The notes below the pieces were generated by a model, which saw nothing but the letters and a program-made list of their open reading frames with translations, did not search any database and was not told the origin of the DNA. 64,000 bases of DNA from Rhodonellum psychrophilum GCM71 = DSM 17998 (GTDB lineage: Bacteria; Bacteroidota; Bacteroidia; Cytophagales; Cyclobacteriaceae), in NCBI RefSeq assembly GCF_000381545.1, contig NZ_KB906675.1, positions 310,001-374,000 of the forward strand. Reading direction: 5' to 3'. The translations under genes were made by a program, and so were the position numbers. Positions 37,435-46,743 of this stretch are shown one piece after another. Positions within the stretch are counted from its first letter, which is position 1. Every line of letters starts with the position of its first letter.

Positions 37435-39126
37435 TCATTTAAACTCTCCCTTATAGAATTGCTTTGTGGCATAATCAACAGCCCTTGCGGTCAATGCCAT
37501 ATAGGTAAGGGAAGGATTTTGGGTTCCTGTTGAGGTCATGCAGGCCCCATCCGTCACGAAGACGTTTGGTGCCAAATGAAGTTGGTTTTGTCCATTGAGC
37601 ATGGAGGTACGCAAGTCTTTCCCCATGCGTACACCTCCCATTTCATGGATATCCAAGCCAGGAGCTTGCTTGCTGTCTTTTCTTCTGATCTCTATACAAC
37701 CCGCTTTGGACAACATCACTTCGCCCTGCTCAAAAAAGTCCTGGAGGATTTTCTCATCATTATCATCATAGCTGACATCGATTTTTAACAATGGAATCCC
37801 CCATTCATCCAGTTTATCTGGACTTAAAGTGACTTGGTTGGATGCTTTGGGTATCGTTTCCCCTTGCATCATCATATATACACCCCAATTGCCTGGGATA
37901 GCATTGGCTTCTTTGAATGCTGCTCCAAAAGGTGCATTGGGACTATTTCCCCAACCTGCACGTCCAGCCGTATAAAAAGTCATGTATCCCCGTAGAAAAT
38001 CTGTTTCTTGTTTCTCTACATTTCTGAAATTAGGCATCATGACTGCTGTGGGTCTTCTTCCGAAATCATAGCGGTCCTCAAAACCTGGCATTCGGGCGGT
38101 GATTGACCCTCTATAATTGTGAAAGGCTATATATTTCCCCAAGAGATCATGATCATTTCCCAAACCATTGGGAAATCTTTTGGAGGTTGAATTCATAAGA
38201 ATCAAATTCGTATTCAGAGCACCGGCGTTCAAAAACACAATAGGGGCAAAATATTCATAAGTTTCCTTAGAAAGTCTATCAACAACCCTTACTCCTTTGA
38301 CTTTCTCCTTATCATCATCATAAATCAGGGAATGCACCACCGCGTCAGTCCTAAGGGTAAGGTTTCCAGTCTTCTCGGCAGCAGGCAAGGTGGATGCATT
38401 TGAGCTAAAATATGCTCCAAATGGACAACCACGATAACATTGATTTCTAGCCATGCATCGTCCTCTTCCTTGATCCAAATGTATTTTTTTTGGAGCCGTC
38501 AAATGTGCGCAACGACCGATGATTACATCTCGATCTGAAAAATTTTCCGTAATGCCTTTTTGGATTTCCTTTTCGACACAATTCATTTCCCAAGCCGGTA
38601 AAAATTCACCGTCGGGAAGCGTTTCCAGTCCATCATAATTCCCACTGATCCCGACAAATCGCTCTACGTGACTGTACCATGGCGCAAGATCGGCATACCT
38701 AATCGGCCAATCGACTGCATACCCGTCTCGGGCCGGGCCTTCAAAATCAAATTTGCTCCATCTCTGGGTTTGCCTAGCCCAGATTAAGGATTTACCCCCA
38801 ACTTGATATCCCCTGACCCAGTCAAAGGGTTTGTCCTGTAAATAGGGATGTTCTTTGTCCTTCACGAAAAAATGTTGTGTGTCCTCTTTGTATGCGTAGC
38901 ATTTGTTGACGACCGGATTTTCCATTCTATCCTTCAGGGGAATGCTATTTCTGTGGGGCATTTCCCAAGGAGCTGCATTCATCGTTGGATAATCTTTGAG
39001 GTGCCTAACTTCCGGCCCCCTCTCCAAAACCAAGGTTTTCAGCCCTTTTTCACAGAGTTCTTTGGCGGCCCATCCACCACTAATCCCAGAACCTATTACA
39101 ATGGCATCAAAGCGGATATTCTCCAT
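37435..39126 (-). CDS. GMC-family oxidoreductase
   Basis: A 563-residue FAD enzyme. The Rossmann motif GSGISGGWAAKELCEKG (residues 12-28), LERGPEV, GGKSLIWARQTQRWSKFDF and the C-terminal HEMGGVRMGKD...LHLAPNVFVTDGACMTSTGTQNPSLTYMALTARAVD are typical of the glucose-methanol-choline group (gluconate 2-dehydrogenase large-subunit-like). CMARNQCYRGCPFGAYFSSN is a conserved Cys-rich loop. It oxidises an alcohol or sugar. The small gluconate-dehydrogenase subunit 3 gene that usually accompanies Bacteroidota homologues is absent here. It follows the permease gene by 12 bases. No Tat signal is visible. Confidence 0.9.
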   Translation of the reverse strand: MENIRFDAIVIGSGISGGWAAKELCEKGLKTLVLERGPEVRHLKDYPTMNAAPWEMPHRNSIPLKDRMENPVVNKCYAYKEDTQHFFVKDKEHPYLQDKPFDWVRGYQVGGKSLIWARQTQRWSKFDFEGPARDGYAVDWPIRYADLAPWYSHVERFVGISGNYDGLETLPDGEFLPAWEMNCVEKEIQKGITENFSDRDVIIGRCAHLTAPKKIHLDQGRGRCMARNQCYRGCPFGAYFSSNASTLPAAEKTGNLTLRTDAVVHSLIYDDDKEKVKGVRVVDRLSKETYEYFAPIVFLNAGALNTNLILMNSTSKRFPNGLGNDHDLLGKYIAFHNYRGSITARMPGFEDRYDFGRRPTAVMMPNFRNVEKQETDFLRGYMTFYTAGRAGWGNSPNAPFGAAFKEANAIPGNWGVYMMMQGETIPKASNQVTLSPDKLDEWGIPLLKIDVSYDDNDEKILQDFFEQGEVMLSKAGCIEIRRKDSKQAPGLDIHEMGGVRMGKDLRTSMLNGQNQLHLAPNVFVTDGACMTSTGTQNPSLTYMALTARAVDYATKQFYKGEFK

Positions 39127-39138
39127 CCTTATTAATTT

Positions 39139-40383
39139 TTACTCATATCTTAGCGATTCAATAGGATCAAGCCTACTGGCTTTGTATGCAGGAAAATAGC
39201 CAGATCCAAGTCCCACGACAATACAAATCACAAAGGCAACCAAAATCCAAAACCAAGGTATCAAGAAACCACCCGGCCCGATAATATTGGCGACGATATT
39301 GCCTATTCCTATTCCCAAAATCACTCCTAAAATCCCGCCAAGAATACAAATCACGATTGCCTCAATCAAAAATTGCTGCCTTATCCTCAATGGAGTTGCC
39401 CCCAGAGCCTTTCTGATACCGATTTCCCGAGTCCTTTCTGTCACGGACACCATCATGATATTCATCAAACCGATGGAGGCTCCCAATAAGGTGATGAATC
39501 CAATGGAAAACCCACCTATCCTAAGGTAGCCTGCGACCTCCTCCAAACTCTCAGAAACGGATCGGCTTTTGGCGATCTCGAAAGAGTCCTCCTGCCCTAT
39601 CCTATCCTGTCTGATATTTCTCATGATTCCAGTAGCCTGTCCCATCTCATAATCCAATTTTGTTGGATCTGATCCACTTGCGGTAATGCTGTATCTGAAA
39701 GTCCCTCGGCTATCCAACCTACTTGCATTTTCAATGGGAATAAAGATCGCTCTGTCCGCTCCAGGCCCAGAACCTACCCCACCCTGTTTCTCAAGGATAC
39801 CAACGATTGTGTATTTCCTTCCAAAAAATGAAATCTGTTGATTTAGTGGATTCTCTTCTTTGTCAAAAAGGGTGTCTATCAATTCCACGCCGACGATACA
39901 GACATTGTTCCCATATTGAACTTCTGTCATACTGAAATTTCTTCCGGTTTCTATCTTTATCCCTTTAATCTGAAAATACAAGTCATCTGCTCCGGTAACT
40001 CGGGTATTTGGATTTGTTTTTTTGGAACCTCTTTTGATTTCGGCTGCACCAGATACCGTTGAAAAAATGGTGGACGCGCCGATGCTGTTAAAACTAGACT
40101 TAAAAACCTGTGCCTCCTTATATTTAACCAATGGATAGGATTTTTCCACCTTCCCCTCCTGAACAGCTCTTCCTCCAGAAAACCCCTTGGACCGTATATC
40201 GAAATTATTGGCCCCCAATCCTGAAAAACTCTCTTCTATCTGCGCCTTTATGCCATCAATGGCAGTCAACATGCCAACCAGCGAGGTGATGCCTATTGCA
40301 ATGATCAAACCGGTCAAAATAGTCCTTAGCAAATTGGCTTTAACGGATCTCAAAGCCTCCTTAATATTTTCGAGCAAATTCAT
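39139..40383 (-). CDS. MacB/FtsX-type ABC transporter permease
   Basis: A 414-residue inner-membrane protein. An N-terminal helix ([23 protein letters not shown]) is followed by a large periplasmic MacB_PCD domain (about 45-280) and three C-terminal helices; the third ends [32 protein letters not shown]...[18 protein letters not shown], the classic FtsX/MacB signature. It needs an ATPase, which is not encoded next to it. It is the first gene of an operon with the GMC oxidoreductase. Confidence 0.92.
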   Translation of the reverse strand: MNLLENIKEALRSVKANLLRTILTGLIIAIGITSLVGMLTAIDGIKAQIEESFSGLGANNFDIRSKGFSGGRAVQEGKVEKSYPLVKYKEAQVFKSSFNSIGASTIFSTVSGAAEIKRGSKKTNPNTRVTGADDLYFQIKGIKIETGRNFSMTEVQYGNNVCIVGVELIDTLFDKEENPLNQQISFFGRKYTIVGILEKQGGVGSGPGADRAIFIPIENASRLDSRGTFRYSITASGSDPTKLDYEMGQATGIMRNIRQDRIGQEDSFEIAKSRSVSESLEEVAGYLRIGGFSIGFITLLGASIGLMNIMMVSVTERTREIGIRKALGATPLRIRQQFLIEAIVICILGGILGVILGIGIGNIVANIIGPGGFLIPWFWILVAFVICIVVGLGSGYFPAYKASRLDPIESLRYE

Positions 40384-40401
40384 AAAACGTTCATATTAGA
40401 A

Positions 40402-40409
40402 CAAAAATA
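40402..40409 (-). promoter_or_regulatory. -7 box of the permease-GMC operon
   Basis: TATTTTTG on the minus strand fits TAnnTTTG, 19 bases before the permease ATG. Confidence 0.5.
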
Positions 40410-40648
40410 AGGCTTTACAACCCATAACTAAGTATAATATTAGGGATAATCCTTAAATATTGGACCATATCCTCCCTTTATTTTTGGCTACACATTCAAA
40501 AATCAAAAGAATGCGCTGTAAACCCGCTACCTGTACTCTTTGGGTCTGGTTTTGAACAGAAATCTTCTACTGGAATTGGAAATTTTTTCTTGAATTTGAA
40601 ATGGTTTTAAACAAAGAAAAAGCATTCCCTTCATGACCACCAAACAAC

Positions 40649-42595
40649 TCAATCAAACAACGGCCAACTGATCCCAATATCCAATGCTCCCTTTAGTCCG
40701 GTAAAATCAGGAGTGACAAAATATCCAGGCTCGGACAACAGGTTGCTGTTGACGTGGTTGTACCGAAGCAAAATCCTTGTCCGATTGATTCGGGCATTCA
40801 GGAAGAAATCCACCACCGGATAGGCGAGAACTTGAAACGCGTTTTGCAAATAAAACTGCTGGATGGCGGGACTGTAGGCTTCCGCAAAATTATCACTTCT
40901 GTATCTTCCCTCCAATCCAATCTGGACAAACAGCTTCTCATTAAACAATGGACTGTCGAAGAAAACCCTGGAATTGATGAATAGCTCAGGAATCCTGAAG
41001 TTATCCGCACCCTCTCCCGTGATCAGGGTATATTGAATTTCCGATTCCCAAAAAAACTTTTTCTTGAGATTAAAACTGGATTTCAAGCCTGGAATCACCA
41101 TAAATGCTCCTCCAGAAGCCTGAGTAGCTTGCTGAAATTCATTGAAAAAGATATAGTTATTTACTCGGTTCAAGGTAATGTTCGGCCGCAAGGTCCAGCT
41201 GGGGAAATCCAATTTGATAACCCCTTGAATCTGATCCACGCCAACATTTGAAAACCTATTGCTCCAGCGGTGATGGTTTCCTCGGTACACTTCTTGGATG
41301 GAAGTTGGCTTGGATACTGACTTCGTATAAGAGGCTTCCAAAAAAGGGGAGACGAACAAACCGTGAATCCTAAATGCACCAGGAAGCAAGTATTCACCTT
41401 CCGCCTCAAACCTCCATTTTTCACTCAAATCTCCTCTCAAGGCTCCTCCAATATACAATTCATCAAATCCATTTGGATTGCCCAAAAATGGACTTTTCAT
41501 TTTACCTGTACGAAATTTTACAAATGCATTGTAATACAACAAGCCAATATCCCCTTTGAAACCCACTTCATTTCTCCATTCCGAAAAATGATTTTCATTG
41601 GCGGTACTGTCTCTAGTATTGAATCTTAAGGGATTGTACAGATCAAAAAACGTTGAATCAGTAGAATTGAGATTTGTTTTAAACGAAACCACCTGTTTTC
41701 TTTTGTCAAAAACGTGATACACCTGCCAACCTTTCAGCAGCTCATATTCCTGGTAAAGATGAAGATCCTGTCTCAAATCCGTTGCCCTTGAATTCCTAAG
41801 CCAAACTTTGGCATCTTCATAGGTATAATACAGAGATGTGGAATCCACTTCGGGTGGAATGATTCCACCTTGCTCTCTTGCAGTATGTTTCATCCTTGTG
41901 AAATTGGACAAAAGCATATACTTGTCATTGTCAGATTTGTAGTTGGTATGAATCGAATAGGAGGTTTGGTCTGCGGCATTGTCATCCCTTGCATTTGGAT
42001 TCAGCGTTTTCCTCGCTTTAATGGTGTTTAGATTGAATCCTACATTCCACTTGGACGTCACATTCCTGGCAAAAGTCAAATCAAGCATATTTCTATTTCC
42101 CCCACCAAAAAAGGCGGACATATTCGTATACGGAGACTTGGTATCAAAATACTTCAGACTGTCAGGCGAGTGGTAATAAAGATCGTAGGCATTGAATCCT
42201 GAGGTGGTCCCGATCATTTTGGGCGCCTGAAAAAAGATAGGTTTGGCCGCCGTCCCCAAATTCCCAAGATCCTGGTATTTCCAACCTGACTTGGCCACTG
42301 GCTCATAATAATGGAAATTGTTCAAGACCGTGTCGACCTCGTGCTTGATAACTCTGTTTTGCTTGAGGTCTTTTTCAAAAAAATACAAGGTGGTTTTGGG
42401 ACCAAAAACCATCTTGGTGGAATCATCGATCAATTTCTTTCTTCCTCCACTTTCCGAGCTTACCTCTTGATCAGGATCTACCGTTTGTCTTTCTCTGGCA
42501 GGAGGATTGATCGGTCTGGTGGGTATTTGGGCCCATGCAGCTTCGCTGAAAAGCAGCATAAGAAAAAATACGGGCAACCAATTCTTAAAACTCAC
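40649..42595 (-). CDS. Putative outer-membrane porin (Porin_10 type)
   Basis: About 648 residues. Several starts are possible (42661, 42637), but GTG 42595 directly gives a compact signal peptide (MSFKNWLPVFFLMLLFSEAAWAQ) and overlaps the lpxK stop by only 11 bases, so it is preferred. The mature protein begins with a Pro/Arg-rich segment and then long runs of beta-strand (LTFARNVTSKWNVGFNLN, LLSNFTRMKHTAREQGG, FRFEAEGEYLLPGAFRIHGLF-like), ending FTGLKGALDIGISWPLFD, in line with the putative-porin family PF14121. Its position after lpxK points to the outer envelope. Substrate unknown. Confidence 0.8.
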   Translation of the reverse strand: MSFKNWLPVFFLMLLFSEAAWAQIPTRPINPPARERQTVDPDQEVSSESGGRKKLIDDSTKMVFGPKTTLYFFEKDLKQNRVIKHEVDTVLNNFHYYEPVAKSGWKYQDLGNLGTAAKPIFFQAPKMIGTTSGFNAYDLYYHSPDSLKYFDTKSPYTNMSAFFGGGNRNMLDLTFARNVTSKWNVGFNLNTIKARKTLNPNARDDNAADQTSYSIHTNYKSDNDKYMLLSNFTRMKHTAREQGGIIPPEVDSTSLYYTYEDAKVWLRNSRATDLRQDLHLYQEYELLKGWQVYHVFDKRKQVVSFKTNLNSTDSTFFDLYNPLRFNTRDSTANENHFSEWRNEVGFKGDIGLLYYNAFVKFRTGKMKSPFLGNPNGFDELYIGGALRGDLSEKWRFEAEGEYLLPGAFRIHGLFVSPFLEASYTKSVSKPTSIQEVYRGNHHRWSNRFSNVGVDQIQGVIKLDFPSWTLRPNITLNRVNNYIFFNEFQQATQASGGAFMVIPGLKSSFNLKKKFFWESEIQYTLITGEGADNFRIPELFINSRVFFDSPLFNEKLFVQIGLEGRYRSDNFAEAYSPAIQQFYLQNAFQVLAYPVVDFFLNARINRTRILLRYNHVNSNLLSEPGYFVTPDFTGLKGALDIGISWPLFD

Positions 42596-43646
42596 GGATA
42601 TAACCTTTTTCCTGAACAATTTTTGTAATATTTTCATAAATATACCGCTGATCTGCCTCATTCAGGTCAGCTTTTACAGGCAAGGCAAAAATCGGAATTT
42701 CTATCAAATAATCACGGAATTTAGGATCTTTTAGTTTCCCAGCATCTTTTTCGGTAGTCAAAACCATCACATCCTGATATTGGTCAAATCTCTCCCTGAT
42801 TTTTTGAACGTCTTCCACCGTATAGAAATAATGATCCCGATAGGTCATCGTTTCAACCAATTCAAATTTTTTCTCCACATATGCTTTCAACACTTGGTCA
42901 TTTGCGATGCCTGAAACCAAAATCACTTTTTGTTTCAACTGCTGCCCGCCTCCAAAAACGGAATAAGGTGTTCCATATTTCAAGCCTGCAAAAAAAACCG
43001 GACAATCGGGTTTGGAATATTTCCTGATTTCAGCTTTGTATATAATTTTCTGGTCATCCGGTATCCCTTCTGGGCATTTGGTCACAATGATCAAATCTGC
43101 CCGTTTGGCGCCCTTGGCATTTTCCCTTAAGGTGCCCACTGGAAGGACTTTATCTCTGAAAAATGGTTTTTGATAAGTTGTCAATAAAATCCGATAATCT
43201 GCATTCACATACCTGTGCTGAAAAGCATCATCCAAAACTATCAACTCCGTTTCGGGTCGGTGAAAAAGTATTTCAGGAATCGCCAATACCCTCTCCTCCC
43301 CCACGGCTACAGTTACTTGTTTTCCGTATTTGGTCAAAAGCTGAAAAGGCTCATCTCCGATCTCGTGTGGCCCCAACCCTTCCTTCCCGAGCAAAAATCC
43401 CCTGGATTTTCTCCCATAGCCTCTACTGAGCGTTGCCAATTGAAAGTCCTTCATCAGCAACTCAATAAGAAATTCTACCAAGGGGGTTTTTCCTGTCCCT
43501 CCCATGCTTAAGTTTCCAACCACAACGGTCGGAACCAAAAATTCAGTGCTTTTCTTTTGTCCGCTGTCAAACATCCCATTTCTCAAACGGGTCACTCCAT
43601 CATACAGAAGGGCAATTGGATAAAGCAGAGGGTCATACCAGCGCAT
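42585..43646 (-). CDS. lpxK: Tetraacyldisaccharide 4'-kinase LpxK
   Basis: A 353-residue inner-membrane-associated kinase that phosphorylates the lipid A precursor at the 4' position. The N-terminal PLLYPIALLYDGVTRLRN precedes the Walker A VVVGNLSMGGTGKTP; RGYGRKSRG, GDEPFQLLTKYGKQVTVAVG, ELIVLDDAFQHRYVNADYRILLT and the C-terminal FALPVKADLNE regions are all conserved. The gene is first in a two-gene transcript with the porin and shares a tiny divergent promoter region with the Nif3-like gene. It implies canonical lipid A synthesis. Confidence 0.95.
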   Translation of the reverse strand: MRWYDPLLYPIALLYDGVTRLRNGMFDSGQKKSTEFLVPTVVVGNLSMGGTGKTPLVEFLIELLMKDFQLATLSRGYGRKSRGFLLGKEGLGPHEIGDEPFQLLTKYGKQVTVAVGEERVLAIPEILFHRPETELIVLDDAFQHRYVNADYRILLTTYQKPFFRDKVLPVGTLRENAKGAKRADLIIVTKCPEGIPDDQKIIYKAEIRKYSKPDCPVFFAGLKYGTPYSVFGGGQQLKQKVILVSGIANDQVLKAYVEKKFELVETMTYRDHYFYTVEDVQKIRERFDQYQDVMVLTTEKDAGKLKDPKFRDYLIEIPIFALPVKADLNEADQRYIYENITKIVQEKGYIREF

Positions 43647-43660
43647 TGGCTATTTTTCCT

Positions 43661-43678
43661 TAATTTTGAACAAAAGTA
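43661..43678. promoter_or_regulatory. Back-to-back divergent -7 boxes
   Basis: TAATTTTG on plus (43661-43668, toward the Nif3-like gene) and TACTTTTG on minus (43678-43671, toward lpxK) are two bases apart in a 41-base intergenic gap. Both match TAnnTTTG exactly, so transcription in the two directions likely competes. Confidence 0.5.
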
Positions 43679-43687
43679 AAATAAATT

Positions 43688-44788
43688 ATGGTTTATACGA
43701 TCAGGGAAATAGTTTCTTACCTCGAAAAAATCGCTCCCCCAGCCTATCAAGAATCCTATGACAATGCCCAATTGATCACGGGAAACCCATTGGATGTGGC
43801 AAAAGGAATACTTTGTACACTTGATGTTACAGAAGAAGTGATTGAAGAGGCAATTTCCTTAGGATGCAATATGGTTGTTGCTCACCATCCGATTATTTTC
43901 AAAGGCTTGAAAAGTCTTACCGGGAAAAATTATGTAGAAAGAACGGTAATCAAAGCAATCAAGCATGATATTGCGATTTTTGCCATGCATACCAACCTTG
44001 ATCATATTGCTGAAGGGGTCAACAAAAAAATTGCCGACCGACTTGAATTGACCAACACAAGAATTCTCCAACCCAAAAAAGAAATCCTGTCCAAACTGGT
44101 CACTTTTGCTCCTTTGGAAGCTACCGAAAAAGTGTTGGCTTCTATATTTGCAGCTGGGGCAGGCCATATAGGCGAATACTCAAATTGCAGCTTTATCTCT
44201 GATGGGACTGGAACGTACACACCTTCGGAAAAATCCAATCCGCATAAGGGAAGCCAGGGAAAACCCCACAAAGAACCCGAAACAAGAATCGAGGTTCTGC
44301 TGCCCAGTTATTTGGAAGGAAAGGTGTTGCATGCGCTTAAGGCCGCCCATCCGTATGAAGAAGTCGCCTACTATATACAAAAGATCGAAAATGAAAATCA
44401 GTCCGTTGGTGCAGGTATGATCGGTGAATTAGCAAGTCCCATGGATGGAAATCAATTTTTGAGTTTCCTAAAACAAAAAATGGAACTAAAGATTCTGAAG
44501 CACACAAGACTGCTGAACAAACCCATTCAAAAAGTGGCAGTATGTGGTGGTGCAGGAATTTTCCTGTTGAACCAAGCCAAAAAATCAGACGCAGATATCT
44601 TTATCACAGCGGACATCAAATACCACGAGTTCTTTGATGCTGAAAATCAATTGGTTATTTGTGATATTGGACATTACGAAAGCGAAATTTACACAAAAGA
44701 GTTAATCTTGGAGATATTGTCACGAAATTTTAGTAATATTGCACTCTATTTTACAAAAGTAGTTACGAATCCCATAACTTATATATAG
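43688..44788 (+). CDS. Nif3-like dinuclear metal-centre protein
   Basis: A 366-residue member of the NIF3/YbgI family, hexameric ring proteins with two metal ions. Metal ligands appear in VAHHPIIFKGLK, MHTNLD and the late DIGHYESE segment. A middle insert (about 130-245, including VLLPSYLEGKVLHALKAAHPYEEVAYYI) is the PII-like domain found in longer bacterial members. GTP cyclohydrolase activity is sometimes annotated but not established. It is followed 3 bases later by the zinc-ribbon protein gene, a conserved pair in Bacteroidota. Confidence 0.93.
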   Translation: MVYTIREIVSYLEKIAPPAYQESYDNAQLITGNPLDVAKGILCTLDVTEEVIEEAISLGCNMVVAHHPIIFKGLKSLTGKNYVERTVIKAIKHDIAIFAMHTNLDHIAEGVNKKIADRLELTNTRILQPKKEILSKLVTFAPLEATEKVLASIFAAGAGHIGEYSNCSFISDGTGTYTPSEKSNPHKGSQGKPHKEPETRIEVLLPSYLEGKVLHALKAAHPYEEVAYYIQKIENENQSVGAGMIGELASPMDGNQFLSFLKQKMELKILKHTRLLNKPIQKVAVCGGAGIFLLNQAKKSDADIFITADIKYHEFFDAENQLVICDIGHYESEIYTKELILEILSRNFSNIALYFTKVVTNPITYI

Positions 44789-44791
44789 TAC

Positions 44792-45559
44792 ATGGAAAGT
44801 ACCGTTGCACAGAAACTCGAAGCCATACTCAATCTTCAAAAAATAGATTCCCGTCTAGATTCCATTGTCAAAATCCGCGGCGCCCTGCCTGAAGAAGTGC
44901 AGGACCTTGAGGATGAGATTATTGGATACGAAACAAGACTCGAAAAATTCAGTAAGGATATTGCGGCCCTTGATGATGATATCAAGAGATATAAAGAAAA
45001 TATCAAGGAGTCCGAAAAACTTATTAAGAAGTACCAGGAACAACAAATGAATGTCAGAAACAACAGGGAGTATGACGCCATTACAAAAGAACTGGAACTT
45101 CAGGATTTGGAAATTCAGGTTTCAAAAAAGAAAATTGCAGAAGCTCAAGTAAGAATTGAAGGAAAAAACAAGGATTTAGATGCCTTGAACGAAATCCTGA
45201 AAGACCGAAAAAAGGATCTTACAAACAAGCAGGAAGAACTTGAAACCATTGTTTCAGAAAGTGAATCCGAAGAAAGCAAACTCAGGAATGACCGTGAGAA
45301 AGCTTCCAAGAAAATTGAAGAAAGACTTTTGAAGTCTTACGCCAAAATAAGGGAAAATGCCAAAAACGGACTGGCAGTAGTAATGGTGAAAAGAGAAGCC
45401 TGCGGAGGTTGCTTTAACATCGTACCGCCACAAAGACAAGCCGATATTCGAGAAAAGAAAAAGCTGATTGTCTGCGAGCACTGCGGAAGAATCCTTGCTG
45501 GTGTAGAAGATGAAATCGAGGAGGAAAACGCTCCAAAGAAAAAAAGAAGCAAAGCTTAA
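44792..45559 (+). CDS. Zinc-ribbon coiled-coil protein (C4-type, DUF164)
   Basis: A 255-residue protein made of a long antiparallel coiled coil (about residues 35-175, repeated E/K/L heptads) and a C-terminal C4 zinc ribbon with Cys204, Cys207, Cys228 and Cys231 (CGGC...CEHC). This fits PF02591, of which some members bind nucleic acid. The preserved pairing with Nif3 suggests joint function, though what they do is not known. The C-terminus is charged (EEENAPKKKRSKA). Confidence 0.9.
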   Translation: MESTVAQKLEAILNLQKIDSRLDSIVKIRGALPEEVQDLEDEIIGYETRLEKFSKDIAALDDDIKRYKENIKESEKLIKKYQEQQMNVRNNREYDAITKELELQDLEIQVSKKKIAEAQVRIEGKNKDLDALNEILKDRKKDLTNKQEELETIVSESESEESKLRNDREKASKKIEERLLKSYAKIRENAKNGLAVVMVKREACGGCFNIVPPQRQADIREKKKLIVCEHCGRILAGVEDEIEEENAPKKKRSKA

Positions 45560-45568
45560 CAGCATTCT

Positions 45569-45600
45569 AAAAGCCCGACAATCTCGGGCTTTTTTTTTAT
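45569..45600 (+). terminator. Terminator of the nif3 operon
   Basis: A 10-bp stem AAAAGCCCGA / TCGGGCTTTT (45569-45578, 45584-45593) followed by a T run. Confidence 0.9.
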
Positions 45601-45660
45601 TTTTATTCTCATTTTCAATAAACACTTGATTTTCAATTTCATTTTTTATAGTTTGGTAAC

Positions 45661-46083
45661 ATGAAAAAATTGTTATCACTTCTATTATTCTGTTTCCTTT
45701 GCAACTTTGCTTACAGCAAAGACCCTGGGGAAAAGACTTTCTTGGTGATATTCGATAAATCAGAATTGAAGGAAAACAAAAGCACTGCTGCTTTTATCGA
45801 ATTAAGCTTGATGGGTATTTTCCAAACAAGGTCTTATTCGGGAAACTCGGATGCTGCGATTTTGGTGAAAATCCCCAACTCCACTATGGACAAATGCCAA
45901 TTGGGAGAATTCACTGTGAGGTTGAACAAAAATGAAACACTTTCCTTGAATGAAATCGCCTTTCAAATTATTGACTTGAATGAATCAAAAGAGGTTTATC
46001 AGGAATTATTGGCCTCCTTCGAGGAAAAAACCCAGAAAATCAAAAAAGCTGAAAGAGCTGTCAAATCAGCACCAGCTCCTTGA
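45661..46083 (+). CDS. Small secreted protein of unknown function
   Basis: A 140-residue protein with a signal peptide (MKKLLSLLLFCFLCNFAYS). The mature part is about 120 residues, with beta-like stretches (KTFLVIFDKSEL, DAAILVKIPNS) and a charged C-terminal helix ending KSAPAP. I do not recognise the family. Its last 23 bases overlap the convergent phosphatase gene. Confidence 0.65.
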   Translation: MKKLLSLLLFCFLCNFAYSKDPGEKTFLVIFDKSELKENKSTAAFIELSLMGIFQTRSYSGNSDAAILVKIPNSTMDKCQLGEFTVRLNKNETLSLNEIAFQIIDLNESKEVYQELLASFEEKTQKIKKAERAVKSAPAP

Positions 46084-46690
46084 GATGATCTCCAGAATTG
46101 AATTTTTCTATTTTGAATGTACCCAGGTCATCCCGATGTAGTAAATACAAACCGAGATTCTGGTGTAAAAAAACATCCATATATCTCAGGTCATATCTCA
46201 ACAAGTAACAAAGAAGAATGCGCATGGCTCTTCCATGCATACAAATAAGGATGGTCTCTCCCTCTTGAGCAAGTATTTTTTCAATTCCCTTCTCCAGTCT
46301 TTGACTGACCATTACTGGACTCTCACCACCTTCGATGGCATAATCCAAATCGCCGGAAGCCCATGTTTCCAACATGGAATTGTAATAGGTATTTTCCTCA
46401 GGAGTCATCGGCACTCCCTCATATCTCCCCCAACTGATCTCGTTGAGCTCAGGAATGGATTCACTGGGAATCCCCAGGTCAATGAATGATTGGATGGATT
46501 GCCGGGTTCTTTGCAATCCTGTATAATAAACCTTGTCGAATGGAACATCTTTATAGGCATCAAAAAATGCAGCTGCCTGCTTGTGTCCGTTCCAGTTTAA
46601 GGGAGCATCTATTCCGCTTCCCTGAACGATTCCTTTTAGATTATAGTCTGTTTGTCCGTGACGGACTAAGAAGATTTTTTTACTTAGCAA
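46061..46690 (-). CDS. Histidine phosphatase family protein
   Basis: A 209-residue phosphoglycerate-mutase-like phosphatase. The catalytic LVRHGQTDYN (His about 11), ELNEISWGRYEG, GESPVMVSQRLEKGIEKIL and ILICMHGRAMRILLCYLL (second His) are all in place. It starts at TTG 46690, as no ATG precedes the RHG motif. It is divergent from the menaquinone operon and overlaps the small secreted protein gene at its 3' end. Substrate unknown. Confidence 0.9.
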   Translation of the reverse strand: MLSKKIFLVRHGQTDYNLKGIVQGSGIDAPLNWNGHKQAAAFFDAYKDVPFDKVYYTGLQRTRQSIQSFIDLGIPSESIPELNEISWGRYEGVPMTPEENTYYNSMLETWASGDLDYAIEGGESPVMVSQRLEKGIEKILAQEGETILICMHGRAMRILLCYLLRYDLRYMDVFLHQNLGLYLLHRDDLGTFKIEKFNSGDHLKELVLI

Positions 46691-46697
46691 GATTCTC

Positions 46698-46705
46698 TAT
46701 TTTTG
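46698..46705 (+). promoter_or_regulatory. -7 box of the menaquinone operon
   Basis: TATTTTTG fits TAnnTTTG, 38 bases before the thioesterase ATG. Confidence 0.5.
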
Positions 46706-46743
46706 TTCTAGATTTCAAAGAAAAAGCTTTTATCCCAAATAAT

